Shown in pieces: positions 20,346 to 31,757 of a DNA stretch of 64,000 nucleotides. Location of the stretch: NCBI GenBank assembly GCA_023548195.1, contig JAJHZJ010000311.1, positions 3,622,419 to 3,686,418 of the forward strand, in the 5' to 3' direction. Below the pieces are notes generated by a model. The model did not search any database and was not told where the DNA came from. It saw only the letters and a program-made list of their open reading frames with translations. The translations under genes and the position numbers were made by a program. The first letter of the stretch is position 1; each line of letters starts with the position of its first letter. This DNA is from Bettongia penicillata ogilbyi. Its lineage: Eukaryota > Chordata > Mammalia > Diprotodontia > Potoroidae.

Positions 20346-21030
20346 TGGGGATTGTTAGATGAAAGTAACAGCACTCCCAACCCCCAGTCCCCATTATCCC
20401 TGCATGAGACCCTGCTTTCCACTCCAGGCACAGGGAAAAACAGGCAGTGCTCACCCAGGACAGGTCTGCCCTCCCCCTCCCTTTCCTGTGCCAGTCTCAG
20501 CTGCTTTCTCCTCTGTATCAATAAATCATTGGCTACATTTTGCTTTTGATATTTTTAAAGCCTTGCTTTACAATATTTATTGGTGTAGAGAAAAGGTCCT
20601 AAAGTGGGCAAGCTTGGGGAGGGTCTCAGCATCCCACACTCCCCTGCCATTGGGCCAAAGGAGCCCCTACGCATGAGTATGGCTGGTTTTGCCCAAACCA
20701 GGAGGGAGATAAGTGAGGGGGTGGGAATAGAAGACAAACCTCCCTTGGATAGCCAGGAGAAACGAACAACATCAAAAATGTATTAGGGAGAGTGTGATTC
20801 TTACAAAGAGCTGAGCAGCTCTAAGAGTGCAAGGCCCTTCTCATCACATCCAAGGGGTCTTTGATTTTCCTTCTTGATTCAAGGAAGGCTTTTGCCTCCG
20901 GATTGTCTCCAGGCCTCTGGAGTTGCATCTTCCCCAGCCTTGAGCCCCATGGAGGGGAGGTCACAGTGTCAGAGAGCCAAAGGGAAAGGAGGGCAGATGG
21001 TTTTTCAGGGAGAAGGTGTGGTACTGCAAA
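20346..21030. other. No recognisable gene or repeat
   Basis: About 690 repeat-poor bases with overlapping frames of up to 105 codons on both strands. None has a recognisable motif or a convincing exon boundary. Confidence 0.45.
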
Positions 21031-21375
21031 GGAAGCATGGTATTATAAAATGCCTTCTGGCTCTGGCCACCGTATTCGGAGTTCGAATCTCTATGTTGTC
21101 CTTTGTCGCCCATGTGGCCCTGGGCAAGTCATTTCATATTTGTCATAGGATCTTAGAGCTGGAAGGGTCTACAGACGATCATTTAGTCCAACACCCTAAT
21201 TTTACAAGTGAAGAAACTAAGGCGGAGGAGGGGGAGTGATTTTCTCAACGTCATCCCACCACAGTGAGATTTGAACTTGGGTCCTTCAATGTCCTCTCCA
21301 CAGTACTTTGTTTTTCTTATCTCAGAAGTGAAGGGGCTGGACTGAGTGTTCTCTAAATCCCTTTGCAGCTCTATG
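21031..21375 (+). repeat. MIR-type SINE split by an antisense MIR
   Basis: Sense SINE (gagttcgaatctctatgttg, tggccctgggcaagtcattt) stops near 21145. An antisense MIR (cataggatcttagagctgga) follows to about 21300. The sense 3' part then resumes (cttatctcagaagtgaaggg). Confidence 0.55.
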
Positions 21376-21939
21376 ATGCTGTGAACCTCCTGCAGATTGC
21401 CACCAGTAATCTGAGGTGGGGCTCTAGGAGCTCAGAGCAGGCTCTTTCTCCATCCTTCACCAGTTTGCCAGTGACCTGCCCCACCCTTCTTTTAAGAAAT
21501 GTGGACTTGGAGAAAGGGGAGATGGGGGTGGGCTATAGGAGGGAGGAGGACTCTGGGGTAAGTAGCAATATCAAAATGGCTATACCCCTGCCCACGTGGG
21601 CTCAGAACTAATCAGAGCAGCGTCTCCCCCTGGTGGTTATCATTGAAACAACACAGGTTATTTCTTCAACTTCAACTTCAGCCTGACTTGTTGGTTCTTT
21701 GTGGGACACATTCGAAACTGGGCATCAAGGGATCTCAGTCTGAGCAGAACAGCAGCAACTGACCCAGAGACACCCACATCCTAGGCTCCTGCCCAGGGGC
21801 AGAGCAGAGGACCTGTTGGAGGCTATGCCATCTGTGGAGAGACCACCTTGATCCATTTGAAAACTCCTACAGACCTGATTAAGACTCCAAAGGAAATAGT
21901 TGCTTTTTTTCTTTTTCTTAACACTAGGATTCAAACCTG
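21376..21939. other. No recognisable gene or repeat
   Basis: About 560 repeat-poor bases. No supported feature. Confidence 0.45.
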
Positions 21940-22150
21940 GAAGGCACTTTAGGAATCATGTAGTCCAATCTTCTCATTTTACGAACTGAGAAACTGAGGC
22001 TGCAGGAAGTTAAACTACTTGTTTACTGTTTGCTTAATTTAATTATTTTGCTTAATTAAAGTCACAGATTGTAAGTAACAGAGCCACAATTTGAATATGG
22101 TCCTTCTGGTCCCAAATCCAGAACACCTTCCCTAACGTAATATTTACTGT
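21940..22150 (-). repeat. MIR/THER1-type SINE, antisense
   Basis: 'caatcttctcattttacgaa', 'actgagaaactgaggctgca', then complemented core around 22062 and head to about 22130, with an AT-rich insertion in the middle. Confidence 0.65.
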
Positions 22151-22159
22151 CTCCCCTTT

Positions 22160-23750
22160 CACTCCCTGGCACGTTTGCACCTGATTCCTGACCTCTTCTC
22201 TTCCTCACAGGATTCTGGGATGAACCTGCCTGTCATCCTGGTCCCCAGGGAAAAGTTGAGCTGCTTATGGAGGCCAGTCTCTGGGACATATTCTCTACCT
22301 GTCTCCCTCATTGGACCACCTTCTGGCTGAACCCCCCACAGCTTTTCTGTTTACTCCTGGCCCCCAGCATCTCAGGTTCCTTCTATTTGTCTTAAGGAGC
22401 AAGATAATCTGGAACAAACTCATCACTCCCCCTTCTCACTCTGCCCAAGTGGGTCTTTCATATTGCTTCCATCCACCCTTCCAGCATTCCCATACTTCAG
22501 TGCTCTTCCAGGTCCCTCAGGATATGTCTCCATTCCTGTCCCAACCCCTGAAGGATGTCTTAGATTCCCTTCTTTTCCCCTGTGGACACATGTGAGATTA
22601 CAAGAGTATGGGTAATCAGGTGAGCATGTATGTGTAAGTCTATGGGTATATGTGGATAGCGGTGTGTGAGAGCATGTTTGAATGAGGGCCCAGCCCCTGA
22701 AGCACTGCTGAGGGCCATCTGAACTGTCTCTTTCCTGTCACCTTACTGCTGACTCCTGACACAGCACAGATCACCATCTCCACCAGAAGCTTCTGCCTGG
22801 CTCCCTGGGGATCCTCCAGACTTCTTCTGCTAGGCCACTGAGGTCTCATTTTTCTGCTCAGAAAACAACCACAATGAAGGGAGTAGACCTCAGTCAACAA
22901 GACACTCCTTTCCTGCCCTGGAAATAGAGCAAGGGAGAAGCCCAGACCTCAGCCCTCTGGATCAGTTATAATACAAGAGAACCTTCTCTTCCTGAGAGGC
23001 AGACCAGCCTTGAGAAGGAACAGCTGCTGGACTTTGAGCTATCCCCAGATCCAAACCTCAAGAGGCTTCATTGGGTACACCAGGCCTCTGGTGTGGGGAC
23101 CCAGATTCAGCCTGTAAGGGATTCGTGATCTCTGTTCATTTCTCAAAGCCAGAGCTCTACAAACTGGCTGTCAGCTGCTGTTCAGCATAGGGCATCCCAA
23201 GATGCCTAGAGGGGGCCCCCAGTGTGTTCCTGCAGACCTACTGTTTGTTACATGTAAAAATCTCCTATCTCCTCCTCAGATTAGGAAGAAACCAATGGAT
23301 AGAGGAGCTGGGGCCACCAGGAACAACTTCAGTCACCATCTCCCATGGTACCAAGGCCTTTTGCTGTCAGGCCTGTTGAACAAAGGATGTCTTTTAACTC
23401 TGAGAGTACCCACTTTCTAAGGACCCCAAATCCACAGGCCTAGCCCTTGATATGTCTCAGAGGATCACCAGACATTGTCAAAAAGCACCAAGAAAAGCTA
23501 GACTCAAGAGGCTTCTGGTTCCATCAGTGTTCCTGTCCTCCTTTCTCTACCCCCCATGCCCCATTCCCCACCATCAAGAGTCCTTTTTCACACTACCTCA
23601 GCGCTGTCTTCAGAAAGCTGGCAGACTCTCCAACAGGCCATCAGTGCGAACTAGCCAGTGGAGGATCCAAAGCTTCCATGTAGAGTGCCTAGCACCTCTG
23701 CCCATCTCTGGACAAAAGACAAAGCACAAGGCAGAGTGGTACAGGACAGT
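22160..23750. other. Repeat-poor block with weak exon-like signals
   Basis: About 1.6 kb without recognisable repeats. A strong acceptor (ctcttctcttcctcacag ending 22210) is followed by a 60-codon frame (22213-22395) with a hydrophobic C-terminus (LNPPQLFCLLLAPSISG). Another 60-codon frame (about 22940-23128) reads LEKEQLLDFELSPDPNLKRL. Neither resembles a family I know. This is the likeliest place, after 12.2 kb, for an unrecognised exon or UTR. Confidence 0.3.
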
Positions 23751-23754
23751 CCTC

Positions 23755-23925
23755 AGAAGCCTGGTGGGATGGAACGAGCATCTAACTGGGAGTCAGGAGA
23801 AGCCGGGTCCTAGTCTCAGCTCTGCTACTGACTGGCTGTGCAACTTTGGACAAATCACTTCATTCCTTGATCCTCAGTCTCCCTCTCTGTAGAATGGCAG
23901 TGCTCATTAGATGAATCTCGAAGTC
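23755..23925 (+). repeat. MIR/THER1-type SINE, sense
   Basis: 'gagcatctaactgggagtca', 'gactggctgtgcaactttgg', 'cctctctgtagaatggcag'. Confidence 0.65.
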
Positions 23926-24529
23926 AGTGAGAAAAATGTAGCAACATCAAACACAGATAGTGGCAGGGGAGGTGGTGTTTGTGTGTGTGATGGAGGTGTG
24001 ATATCAGCTCAGGAAAATTTCTGGGTCTCTAGAAGGGTGAATGTTCAAAACTGAGGTGTCTTCCACAATGTAGGTAGACTACTTTTCCAAGATTACTTAG
24101 AGGAGACTGGGACCCCATGGCAACCCAAGATGGGAACCAAGGCTTGGGAGCAAGTGGCCTGAAGCAGAGACCTTGGCCACAGCAAATAGAGGGACTCATA
24201 GAGTTCAAGAGGAGCTGAGGTAGAGTAGAGGTGAATGCTTCTCTCTCCCACACAGAGACCTGGAACCCATACCCACAATCCTTGGGTCTACATCCTTGCC
24301 GCTCTACTGATCAGATCTCCATTCTAATCCCTAAGTCCAACAATTTATAGTATGGAAAAGGGCCTTGTTCTGTAACACAAGATGGACACCAGAGAGGGAC
24401 ATTATCTCTACCAATTTCCCTCTACCCTTCTATTACTAGTATATATGTAAGTGAACCCTTGAAAAGAGAGGTTTACAGAAGAAAGTGAAAATCCCTGAAA
24501 AGAGAAATTTAACCCTGGGATCCCCTGTT
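23926..24529. other. No recognisable gene or repeat
   Basis: About 600 bases including a short (TG)n near 23977. No supported gene. Confidence 0.45.
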
Positions 24530-24985
24530 ACTTACCTTAGGAACATATGAAAAGAGATGATCACTAGGAACCTGCAAGGTTTCACTAAGATGAAGTCATG
24601 CCAGGCTAACCTCACTTCTTTTTTTATTAGAGTTTTGTTAGCATTACTGATAGACCCAGGGAATACCACAGATGCAATATATATATAGCTAGACTTCAGC
24701 AAGACATTTGACAAAGTTTCTCACCATATCATTTTGAATAACAGAAAAATGTGAACCGGATGATAGGACACTTACATGAATTAGCAACGGGTTGAATGCC
24801 TAGACTAAAAGTTTTTGCTAATAGACTGATGTCAGCCCAGAAGAACTCTACTCTGGTCCCATCTTGTTCAACATTTTTAATCTGTTATTTTAATGAAGAA
24901 ATACAAGGAAGAGAGGGAGGATGCTTATCAAGTTTCCCTGTGACAAAATTAGGAGAAATAGCTCATGTGTTGATTCAATTCAACA
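24530..24985 (+). pseudogene. L3/CR1 LINE reverse transcriptase fragment, sense
   Basis: The plus strand at 24689-24730 reads LDFSKTFDKVSHHI, the conserved CR1-clade reverse transcriptase block (typical form YLDFSKAFD). The upstream 'gtcatgccaggctaacctca' fits the preceding CR1 segment. The codon before LDF is a stop, so it is a fossil. Confidence 0.75.
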
Positions 24986-25750
24986 AATGTTTATCAAGTA
25001 CCTACCATTTGCAGTGCATACTCTCCCTTTGTAAACTCAACTCTTGCAATCCCTGCTCCATTGATGAGTCAGCTAGGTCATAGGGGTGACATAAAACTTA
25101 GATGGCAAAGATAAGATTGTATTTTTCAAATGCATACAGGAGATGCTAGCTTGTGTAGGGCTCTGAATATCAAGCAAAGGAGTGGAACTTTACTTAGGCA
25201 GCCACTTAAGTTTTTGAGGAAAGATAATTCTGATGGAAGGTTTGTTAAGAGTCTAGAGCAGAGTACAGATGTATAATAAAGAAGGTATCTACTTGGAGAG
25301 AAGCAGTGGAATTAGGGAAGAAAGGATGAGAGGAATGGGCATGATGAGGATGCAAAATTGAAAGGAATCAGTAATTCATTGGTTATGAAAGGTGAAAGAG
25401 AAGGAATGGTCAAAGATAATGCCAAGGTTTCAACAGAAGGAGACTGAGTGATTGGTATTGCCATAAAGAGTGTTCCTTAGTTTAGTGAGGTCCAAGATAG
25501 GAACATACTAGTGTCTGGTTTAAGTGGAAAAGGAAAGAAGACATTGGAACCAAGAAAGATGAAGAATACCGCAATCAGGGTGTTACAGGGATCATCCACA
25601 TGAATATTAAGTTTTCAGAAGATGATACCTGGTCATTTGAGCAAGGAGAGAATGACTTCAGATTAGTAGATAATCGCAATGACGTTAGAGAGAAAGCAAT
25701 ATAAAATAGATTACACAGACTTTGAAAGAGTAACTGTTACTGAGGCATGA
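24975..25750 (-). repeat. L2 LINE 3' end and ORF2, antisense, diverged
   Basis: Starts 'caacaaatgtttatcaagta' (complemented terminus) and continues to degenerate ORF2 blocks such as 'aagataatgccaaggtttca'. A roughly 60-base unrelated patch lies near 25030-25090. Confidence 0.55.
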
Positions 25751-26344
25751 TGGTGTATCCCCACAGGGAAGTATGTGAATCTGAAGGAAGGATTCTGAAT
25801 GAGAAGCGGAGAGAGCACAAACTGGGCCAGGTCAGGAAACTGGGTTTCTGTGAAACGTAAATTCCAAGGGGCTCCAGAATGTCAGAGTGCTAGGGTGGCA
25901 AGGGATTCTAGGGTGAGTGGGGGGCAAACAGAACCAGGAAAATCAGTACCAGATCAGGGCGCAAGGTGTAGAGAATGCAGCAAATGAGCCAACTGTATGT
26001 CTGACTCAACATGTCTCCCCAAAGCTTTGCCCTTTAGTGACAGGTAATGACAGACACCTGTGTTTTCCAAATTAGTTGACCCCAAAGTTTTTAAAGGAAT
26101 GTGGAATGCTGGTGTTCTATGATGCTCATGTTGATGGCAACTGTTGGGTGACAAGCTGTTGGAAGTCAAAAAAAATTTTGATAGGTTGGAACAATGAACC
26201 ACATTTAATAAAAATGAAATTTAACTGAAATCATTGTAATGATCTACATTTCTGGGGTTTTTTTAAAATCAATTACATAAATACAGACCAGGAAGGTCAA
26301 CTTGATAGTTCATGTGAAAAAAACAAACAAACTAGGGTTTTAAT
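25751..26344. other. No recognisable gene or repeat
   Basis: About 590 bases. Short frames only, no recognised family. Confidence 0.45.
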
Positions 26345-26470
26345 TTACCACAATCCATCAATAATCAATCAGCTATCTACTATGTGCCAGGCTCAATGAC
26401 AGGTAATAGGAATATAAAAATAAAGACAAAACTGTGTCCTCAGGTGCACAGGGGAGACATGTACATTACT
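26345..26470 (-). repeat. L2 LINE terminus, antisense
   Basis: 'atcagctatctactatgtgc', 'caggctcaatgacaggtaat', short complemented L2 end. Confidence 0.6.
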
Positions 26471-26814
26471 AAGTACAATTATCTCTTCCACATCTTGGGG
26501 TTTAGGGCAATAATACCTCCATAATCTGGAAAACCCACTTAACATTTTTGGCACTACCTTCAGACCAGAGAAGAAGTCTGAATTATTAGGGCATTAAAAG
26601 ATAAAATATGTTGATATTATACAATGCTATACATATATTTTATGTATTTCTGAGTTTCTAAACATTTTCTGTGTCGTCTGTTGGCCTTTGCATGTCCTCT
26701 GTGGCTTCTGTAAAACTCCCTTAAAATTCCCATTTAATTTCTTATTTTCTTTCAAAACCACAATGGGGAGTCATGATGTGGAATGGAAAACTGTATATTC
26801 AAAACAAAAATGCG
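26471..26814. other. No recognisable gene or repeat
   Basis: About 340 AT-rich bases without a supported feature. Confidence 0.45.
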
Positions 26815-27068
26815 TTAGTTCTTGTCATTTTTCAGTCATATCTGACTCTGTGATCCATTTGGGATTTTCTTGGGGCAAAGACTGAGTGGTATTCTATTTC
26901 CTTCTCCAGCTCATTTTATAGAGGAGGAAACTGAGGCAAACAAGGTTAAGTGACTTGCCCAGAGTCACAATTGGTAAGTGTCTAGGGTCAAATTTGAACT
27001 CAGAAAGATGGGTCTTCCTGACTCCAGGCTTGGAGCTCTATTCGCTGCACCACCCAGCTGCCCACACA
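26815..27068 (-). repeat. Marsupial tRNA-headed SINE, antisense
   Basis: Complete complement: 'gttcttgtcatttttcagtc', 'ccttctccagctcattttat', 'gttaagtgacttgcccagag', and the complemented head 'cgctgcaccacccagctgcc'. Confidence 0.85.
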
Positions 27069-27185
27069 TCTAAACATGTAAATACAAAACAGATTTAAGG
27101 CAAACTTGGGAGTGATGGTAGAAGCAGTAGCAGCTACGAGGACTGGGGAAGCCCTCATGGAGAAAGTGGTCATTAAACTGAGTCT

Positions 27186-27363
27186 GTTTTACATTTCTTT
27201 TTGGAGGGGAGAGTCAAGGCATTCAGGTTTAAGTGACTTGCCCAAGGTCACACAGCTAGGAAATATGTCTTAGTCTGGATTTGAAAACTCAGGTCCTCCT
27301 GACTCCAGGGCCAGTACACCACCACCAGGGCAGTGCAGTCACTGCACCACCTAGCTGCTCCCC
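27186..27363 (-). repeat. MAR1/WSINE-like SINE, antisense (first of two serial insertions)
   Basis: Runs from 'tttttggaggggagagtcaa' to the complemented head 'tgcaccacctagctgctccc'. Flanked by a 15-base duplication: cattaaactgagtct at 27171-27185 and cattaagctgagtct at 27364-27378. Confidence 0.85.
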
Positions 27364-27379
27364 CATTAAGCTGAGTCTT

Positions 27380-27684
27380 GGGACAGCTAGGTGGTGCAGT
27401 GGATAGAGAACCAGTGCAGGACTCAGGAGCATGAGTTCAAATCTCACCTTAGACACTTGACACTCACTAGCTGTGTGACCTTGGGCAAGTCACTTAACCC
27501 CAATTGCCTCATCCTGGGTCATCTCCAGTCATCCTGATGAATATCTGGTCACTAGATTCAGATGGCTCTGGAGGAGAAGTGAGGCTGGTGACCAGCATAG
27601 CCCTCCCTCACTCAAAACAAAGTCAAATACAAGTCATGTCATTATTTCTCTGATGGCATGGTCTTCTTCAGCAACAAAGGATGA

Positions 27685-27720
<36 letters not shown>
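27380..27720 (+). repeat. RTE-tailed SINE, sense (second serial insertion)
   Basis: tRNA-like head (cagctaggtggtgcagtgga), body (catcctgggtcatctccagt), and an RTE-like 3' end (catgtcattatttctctgat .. caacaaaggatgaa) closing in (AC)n. Flanked by a perfect 12-base duplication, aagctgagtctt, at 27368-27379 and 27721-27732. The same type lies inverted at 33487-33817. Confidence 0.88.
27687..27720. repeat. (AC)n microsatellite at SINE end
   Basis: A perfect dinucleotide run of about 34 bases forming the tail of the SINE. Confidence 0.95.
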
Positions 27721-27722
<2 letters not shown>

Positions 27723-28619
27723 GCTGAGTCTTAAAGAAAACCAGGAATTCCAAGAGGCAGAGGTGAGAAAGGCATGCTATCCACGCATGGGAACCTCTAT
27801 GGTTAAGACACAGAGATAGGAGGAGGGTTCTATGTGTGGAACAGCACAATGACCAGGCTGGTTGGACCTCAGAGTATATAAGGAGAATAATGTATAATAA
27901 AGTTGGGGTCAGGTTGGGAAGAGTTTTAACTACCAAATGGAGGAGTTTATATTTGGTCCTAGCCAATGTTGGAAACCACTGGAGTTTGTTAAATGGGGAG
28001 AGAAGAGAAGTATGTATAATGTGACATGGTCAGACCTATACTTTAGGAAAATCACTTCAGCAGCTATGTGCAGCATAGAGCAGAGTAACAAGAGGCTCAG
28101 GGCAAAGAGACTAATGAGAAAGTATTGTAATCAACTAGGCAAGAGGTGATATGGGCCTGAAGTAGGGTGGGGACTGTGTGTGAGTAAAGAGAAGGGGGGT
28201 CAGATGAGAGAAATATTGTGAAAACAGAAAAGACAAAATTTGGCAACTGAGTGGTTATGTAGGGAGACTGAGAATGAGGAGTCAAGGGTGATGTCAGAGT
28301 TAACGAAACTGGTGACTGGAAGGATGGTATTGTTTGTAACAGAACAAGGAAGTTCAGAAGGAAGGCAGGTTTGGGGAGGAAACGTCATGAGTTCTATTTT
28401 GGGAATGATGAGTTTGAGGTGTCTGGGGAACATCCAGTTCAAAATGTCCAATTGGCAATTGGAGATATACCACTAGAGCTCTGGAGGATAACTGGGGCTA
28501 AGATGTGGGAGACATCTCCATAGAGATGAAAATCAAGCCAATTGGAGCTTTTGAGGTCATCAGCTCAGTATGAGTCAACATTGTGATATACTTCCTAAAA
28601 AAAAAAAGGAGAAGAAGAA

Positions 28620-28890
28620 GAGAAGTGAATTTTATCTTAGGTTGTGTTAAGAGTTCACGGGAAGTCATAGTTCTACTTTGAGTGTAACTGACCACATCTG
28701 GAATATCCAATTCTGGACAACACATTTCCAAAGAGACACCAATAAACTGCAGCATATCCGGAGAAGGGTGGTCAGGAGGATGGAGGGGAGGGACTGTTTC
28801 ACTTTTGTCTCCATATCCACAGAGATAAACACAATGCTTGATTGTGGGCATAGTAGGCACTAAATGAAGGCTTGTTAATTGATAGACTGA
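28620..28890 (+). repeat. L3/CR1 fragment followed by an L2 terminus, sense
   Basis: 'ctgaccacatctggaatatc' and 'ccggagaagggtggtcagga' are CR1/L3 ORF2-end blocks. From about 28830 'gcatagtaggcactaaatga' is an L2 terminus. Confidence 0.65.
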
Positions 28891-29400
28891 TAATAATGAT
28901 AGCTAGCATTTATATAGTATTTTAAGACAACATTTCTAAATGTGATCTGGGGGTCTTAGAGACCCTTTCAGGGGGTCCATGAGGTAAAAAGCTCCATAAT
29001 AATACTAAATAATACATAATAATACTAAAATATTTTTATTTCTGATATGATAAATATTGATAGATTCACTCCATATACACAAAAGTTCTTTGAGCTCTTC
29101 AATAAAGAGTTGGGGTTCTGAGCCCCAAAACCATGAAAACCAATGCTTTAAGGATTACTAAACATTTTATACATTTATGAATCTCATTTGTACATATATG
29201 AATGTATGCATATGAATCTCATTTGATTCATATATAATCCTGCATTGTAGATGCTTATTATTATCTCCATATTTTTACAGATAAGACAACTGAGGGAGAC
29301 AATAGTCAAGCAGCTAGTAAATTCTGAGGCAGAATTAGAACTCAGGTCTTCCAGACCCAGCACTCTATCTATTGTGCCACCTAGCTGCCCTTATGATATA
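28890..29400 (-). repeat. MIR/THER1-type SINE, antisense, split by hAT
   Basis: 'tagctagcatttatatagta' is cut after 28926, resumes at 29145, and ends with the complemented head 'attgtgccacctagctgccc' (about 29372-29391). Confidence 0.75.
28927..29144. mobile_element. hAT-Charlie-like element with 8-base target duplication
   Basis: About 218 bases. The complement of its right side reads 'tcaaagaacttttgtgtata', the familiar region of a Charlie-type element. Flanks attttaag (28919-28926) and gctttaag (29145-29152) are a plausible degenerate 8-base duplication. Confidence 0.65.
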
Positions 29401-29404
29401 TGGA

Positions 29405-29605
29405 AAAGTTGAAGGCACTGGAGTGAGCCCAAATAGCTAATGGAAAACATGAAAGATATCCTCCAAAATCTGAAGGGCTATCCTATAGAAGAAGAGTGAG
29501 GTTCAGATTCTACATTGTTAATGATGGTTATAGGAAGGTCAACTCTCCAAAATTAGTAACTTAATAAGGAAGAACTATTCAGAAAAGGGCTGAGCTACCA
29601 TTGTG
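29405..29605 (+). repeat. L3/CR1 LINE fragment, sense
   Basis: 'cctccaaaatctgaagggct', 'ctatcctatagaagaagagt' and a degenerate L3 3' block follow in order. Confidence 0.55.
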
Positions 29606-29609
29606 AAAT

Positions 29610-30000
29610 AATAATTATTATTATATTAATCATGATGACAACTAGCATTTTTATATATTACATACCTATATGTATATGTGTGTGTACATATGTGTGTGTA
29701 TATACATATATACAGGTGTGTATGCATACATACATATATGTGTATATATACACATACATGCATATATACATACATTTGCAAAGTGCTTGGCAAACATTCT
29801 CGCATTTTATCCTCACAATAACCTTGGGAGATAGGTGCTATTATCATTATCCCCATTTTACAGATAAAGAAACTGAGGCACATGAAAATTAAGTTCCTTG
29901 CCCAGGTTCACACAGGTACTAAGTATCTGGGGTCACATTTGAACTCATTATTTTCCTACTCTCAATGCAATACTGTATCTACTGCATTACCTAGCCCCAT
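29610..30000 (-). repeat. MIR/THER1-type SINE, antisense, with internal microsatellite
   Basis: 'gacaactagcatttttatat' and 'tttgcaaagtgcttggcaaa' are parts of one MIR separated by a TATG/CATA/TGTG tract (about 29655-29775). The remainder is a clear complemented MIR to 'ctgcattacctagcccc'. Confidence 0.8.
29655..29775. repeat. Compound (CATA)/(TG)/(TATG) microsatellite
   Basis: Alternating purine-pyrimidine tract of tatatg, tgtgtg and cataca units. Frames of about 85 codons across it on both strands are artefacts. Confidence 0.9.
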
Positions 30001-30519
30001 ATTTATAGTGAATTCCCTGTCACTAGAATTATCTAAGCACTGACTGTCTCTCAAGGAGAAAGCCTCCCTTGGGTGGGAGATTAAAGTTCCCTCCCAACCC
30101 TTTGATTCTACTTTGGGTATATTATCCTAAGGAGGCCCTGTGAATTGGGGCAGAGACTGAAATATGAGCCAAGAGTCAACCCTTCCCACCACCAAAAGTC
30201 ATATTAGAATCTACCCCCTTATTATCCAGAGGCCTATAAACAAAAAGATAGTATAAGAAAGAACACTTGGGGAGGAAGGGACTCCATGAGAGTCAGTGAG
30301 ATGCTTCCTGCAGTATTGACCCCTAGAAATGACTAGGACTGGCACATCAATAAAATAAACTAGAAAGCATCCTCCCTTGGAATCTATGCTCTCCGTGGCC
30401 TCCATTGGTTCTGGCCTTAGGAAATTCTGCTTCCTCTCCCTAATGAAGACCTAATCCTAAACCCCTAGGAACTCCAGCAGCTTCCCGCCCCCCCCATCCC
30501 TCATACTTGGGGATTAGGG
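30001..30519. other. Mostly unassigned; a possible L3 tail at the start
   Basis: About 520 bases. 'gggagattaaagttccctcc' near 30077 hints at an L3 end. The rest is not recognised. Confidence 0.4.
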
Positions 30520-31160
30520 GACAAATAGGAAAGAGTTTATATTCCACTGAGAATACATGTACACAATTAAATACACACACAACTTCAGGAGAGAGAGTGC
30601 TGTAACAACTAAGGGACATCAGAAAAGGTTTCCTGTGCTAAGCTTTAAGAATTTAAGAGTAGAGTTGAGAAGGATGATTGCCAGGCAAAAAGGATAACCC
30701 ACTCAAAGGCATGGAGGATAGACAAAAGATGGGAGATGCTGGTGATGACGAGGGGCCATTTTAGCTGGAATACAGAATCTATAAGGGGAAGATATGAAAT
30801 GTTTGGAAGGGTAAGTTGAAGTCACATTGTGGAGGACTTTCAATGTCAGACTGGGAACTTTCTACTTCATTCATAGACACAAAAAGGGACCACTGAAGAT
30901 TTTAAAGCAGGGAAGTAACATGGTAAGACCCGCATTTTAGAAATATTCATTTGGCACTGTGTGAAAGATGGAATGGAAAAGGGAGATACTGGAAATAAAA
31001 GGATCAGATAGGAGACGATTTGTTGCCTCTCTGGGCAAGAGTTGATGTGTACCTGAATGAAGGCAGTGACCACAAGCATGGAGAAGAAAAGATATATTTT
31101 ACATATACTTTCATGTGTATGCATCAAGGTTCCAAGGTCAACCAACACATATGTACAGCC
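30520..31160 (-). repeat. L2 LINE 3' region, antisense
   Basis: 'agggacatcagaaaaggttt', 'gaccactgaagattttaaag', 'gaagtaacatggtaagaccc' follow the order of other antisense L2 copies. No terminus seen. Confidence 0.65.
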
Positions 31161-31327
31161 TAAGGAGGATGATCACCTTTTTTTCTAACTGCTATTAGCT
31201 CATTTTCTTTATTCATTCCTATTCCAAGTTCTAAAGCGATCAAGGAGTGTGTTCTGATATTTCCGCACTGATTACTAAAATTACAACATTTCTCTCATTA
31301 ATGAATCAATTAACTCTTAGGCCTCAT

Positions 31328-31567
31328 CCCAGTTTATTAAATACTTAGTATTTAATGTAATGATAAGTGAGATATTTGTAAAGTGCTTTACAAACCTTAA
31401 GGACTATTTAAATGTTGCTACTGCTGCTGATAGAGTAAAAATGATTAAGAGGGCAAGGTTCCAGAAAAGAACTAAATACTTAGCATTTAAAAAACTGGAG
31501 AAAGCTCTTTTCCAAGAGTTGCCTATTTTTCTCTATATATTCAATTCCCAGTCCCCTAACTTAAACA
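31328..31567. repeat. Composite segment with inverted ends and duplicated centre
   Basis: A block 'agtttattaaatacttagta' at 31331-31350 reappears inverted at 31471-31496 (acttagcatttaaaaaactg). The centre (31355-31469) is duplicated at 33090-33202. The right part (31470-31567) is inverted at 34432-34528. Confidence 0.7.
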
Positions 31568-31757
31568 ATTTTGTTGCAGTTAAATCATGTCTGACTCTCT
31601 GTTATCCCATTTTGGGGTTTTCTTGGCAAAGTACTGGAATGGTAAACAAGGTTAAGTGACTTGCCCAGGATCATACAGCTAGTGAGTGTCTGAGTTCAAA
31701 ATCGAATTCAGGTCTTCCTGACTACAGGGCTAGCTGCTGGGGCTCTATCTACTGCAC
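31568..31757 (-). repeat. Marsupial tRNA-headed SINE, antisense, internally deleted
   Basis: 'ttaaatcatgtctgactctc', 'cattttggggttttcttggc', 'gttaagtgacttgcccagga', ending in the complemented head. It lacks the usual 'ctccagctcattttacag' portion. Confidence 0.75.

Larger units (their letters stand above)
27075..28560 (-). pseudogene. L2 LINE 3' UTR and ORF2 end, antisense, split by two SINEs
   Basis: L2 sequence runs to 27185, resumes at 27721 and continues to about 28560. The minus strand at 28200-28451 reads ILNWMFPRHLKLIIPKIELM and later DITLDSSFSVSLHNHS, matching the L2 ORF2 stretch of general form DISTWMSNRHLKLN..KTELL and LGV.LDSSLS. Multiple frameshifts. Confidence 0.8.

Noticed and set aside
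27377..27460. tRNA gene
   Set aside because: The A-box/B-box-like sequence is the head of a SINE with duplicated target site. No cloverleaf tRNA gene was found in the window.
29626..29892. Two opposite frames of about 85 codons
   Set aside because: Both cross the CATA/TG microsatellite and the MIR around it.
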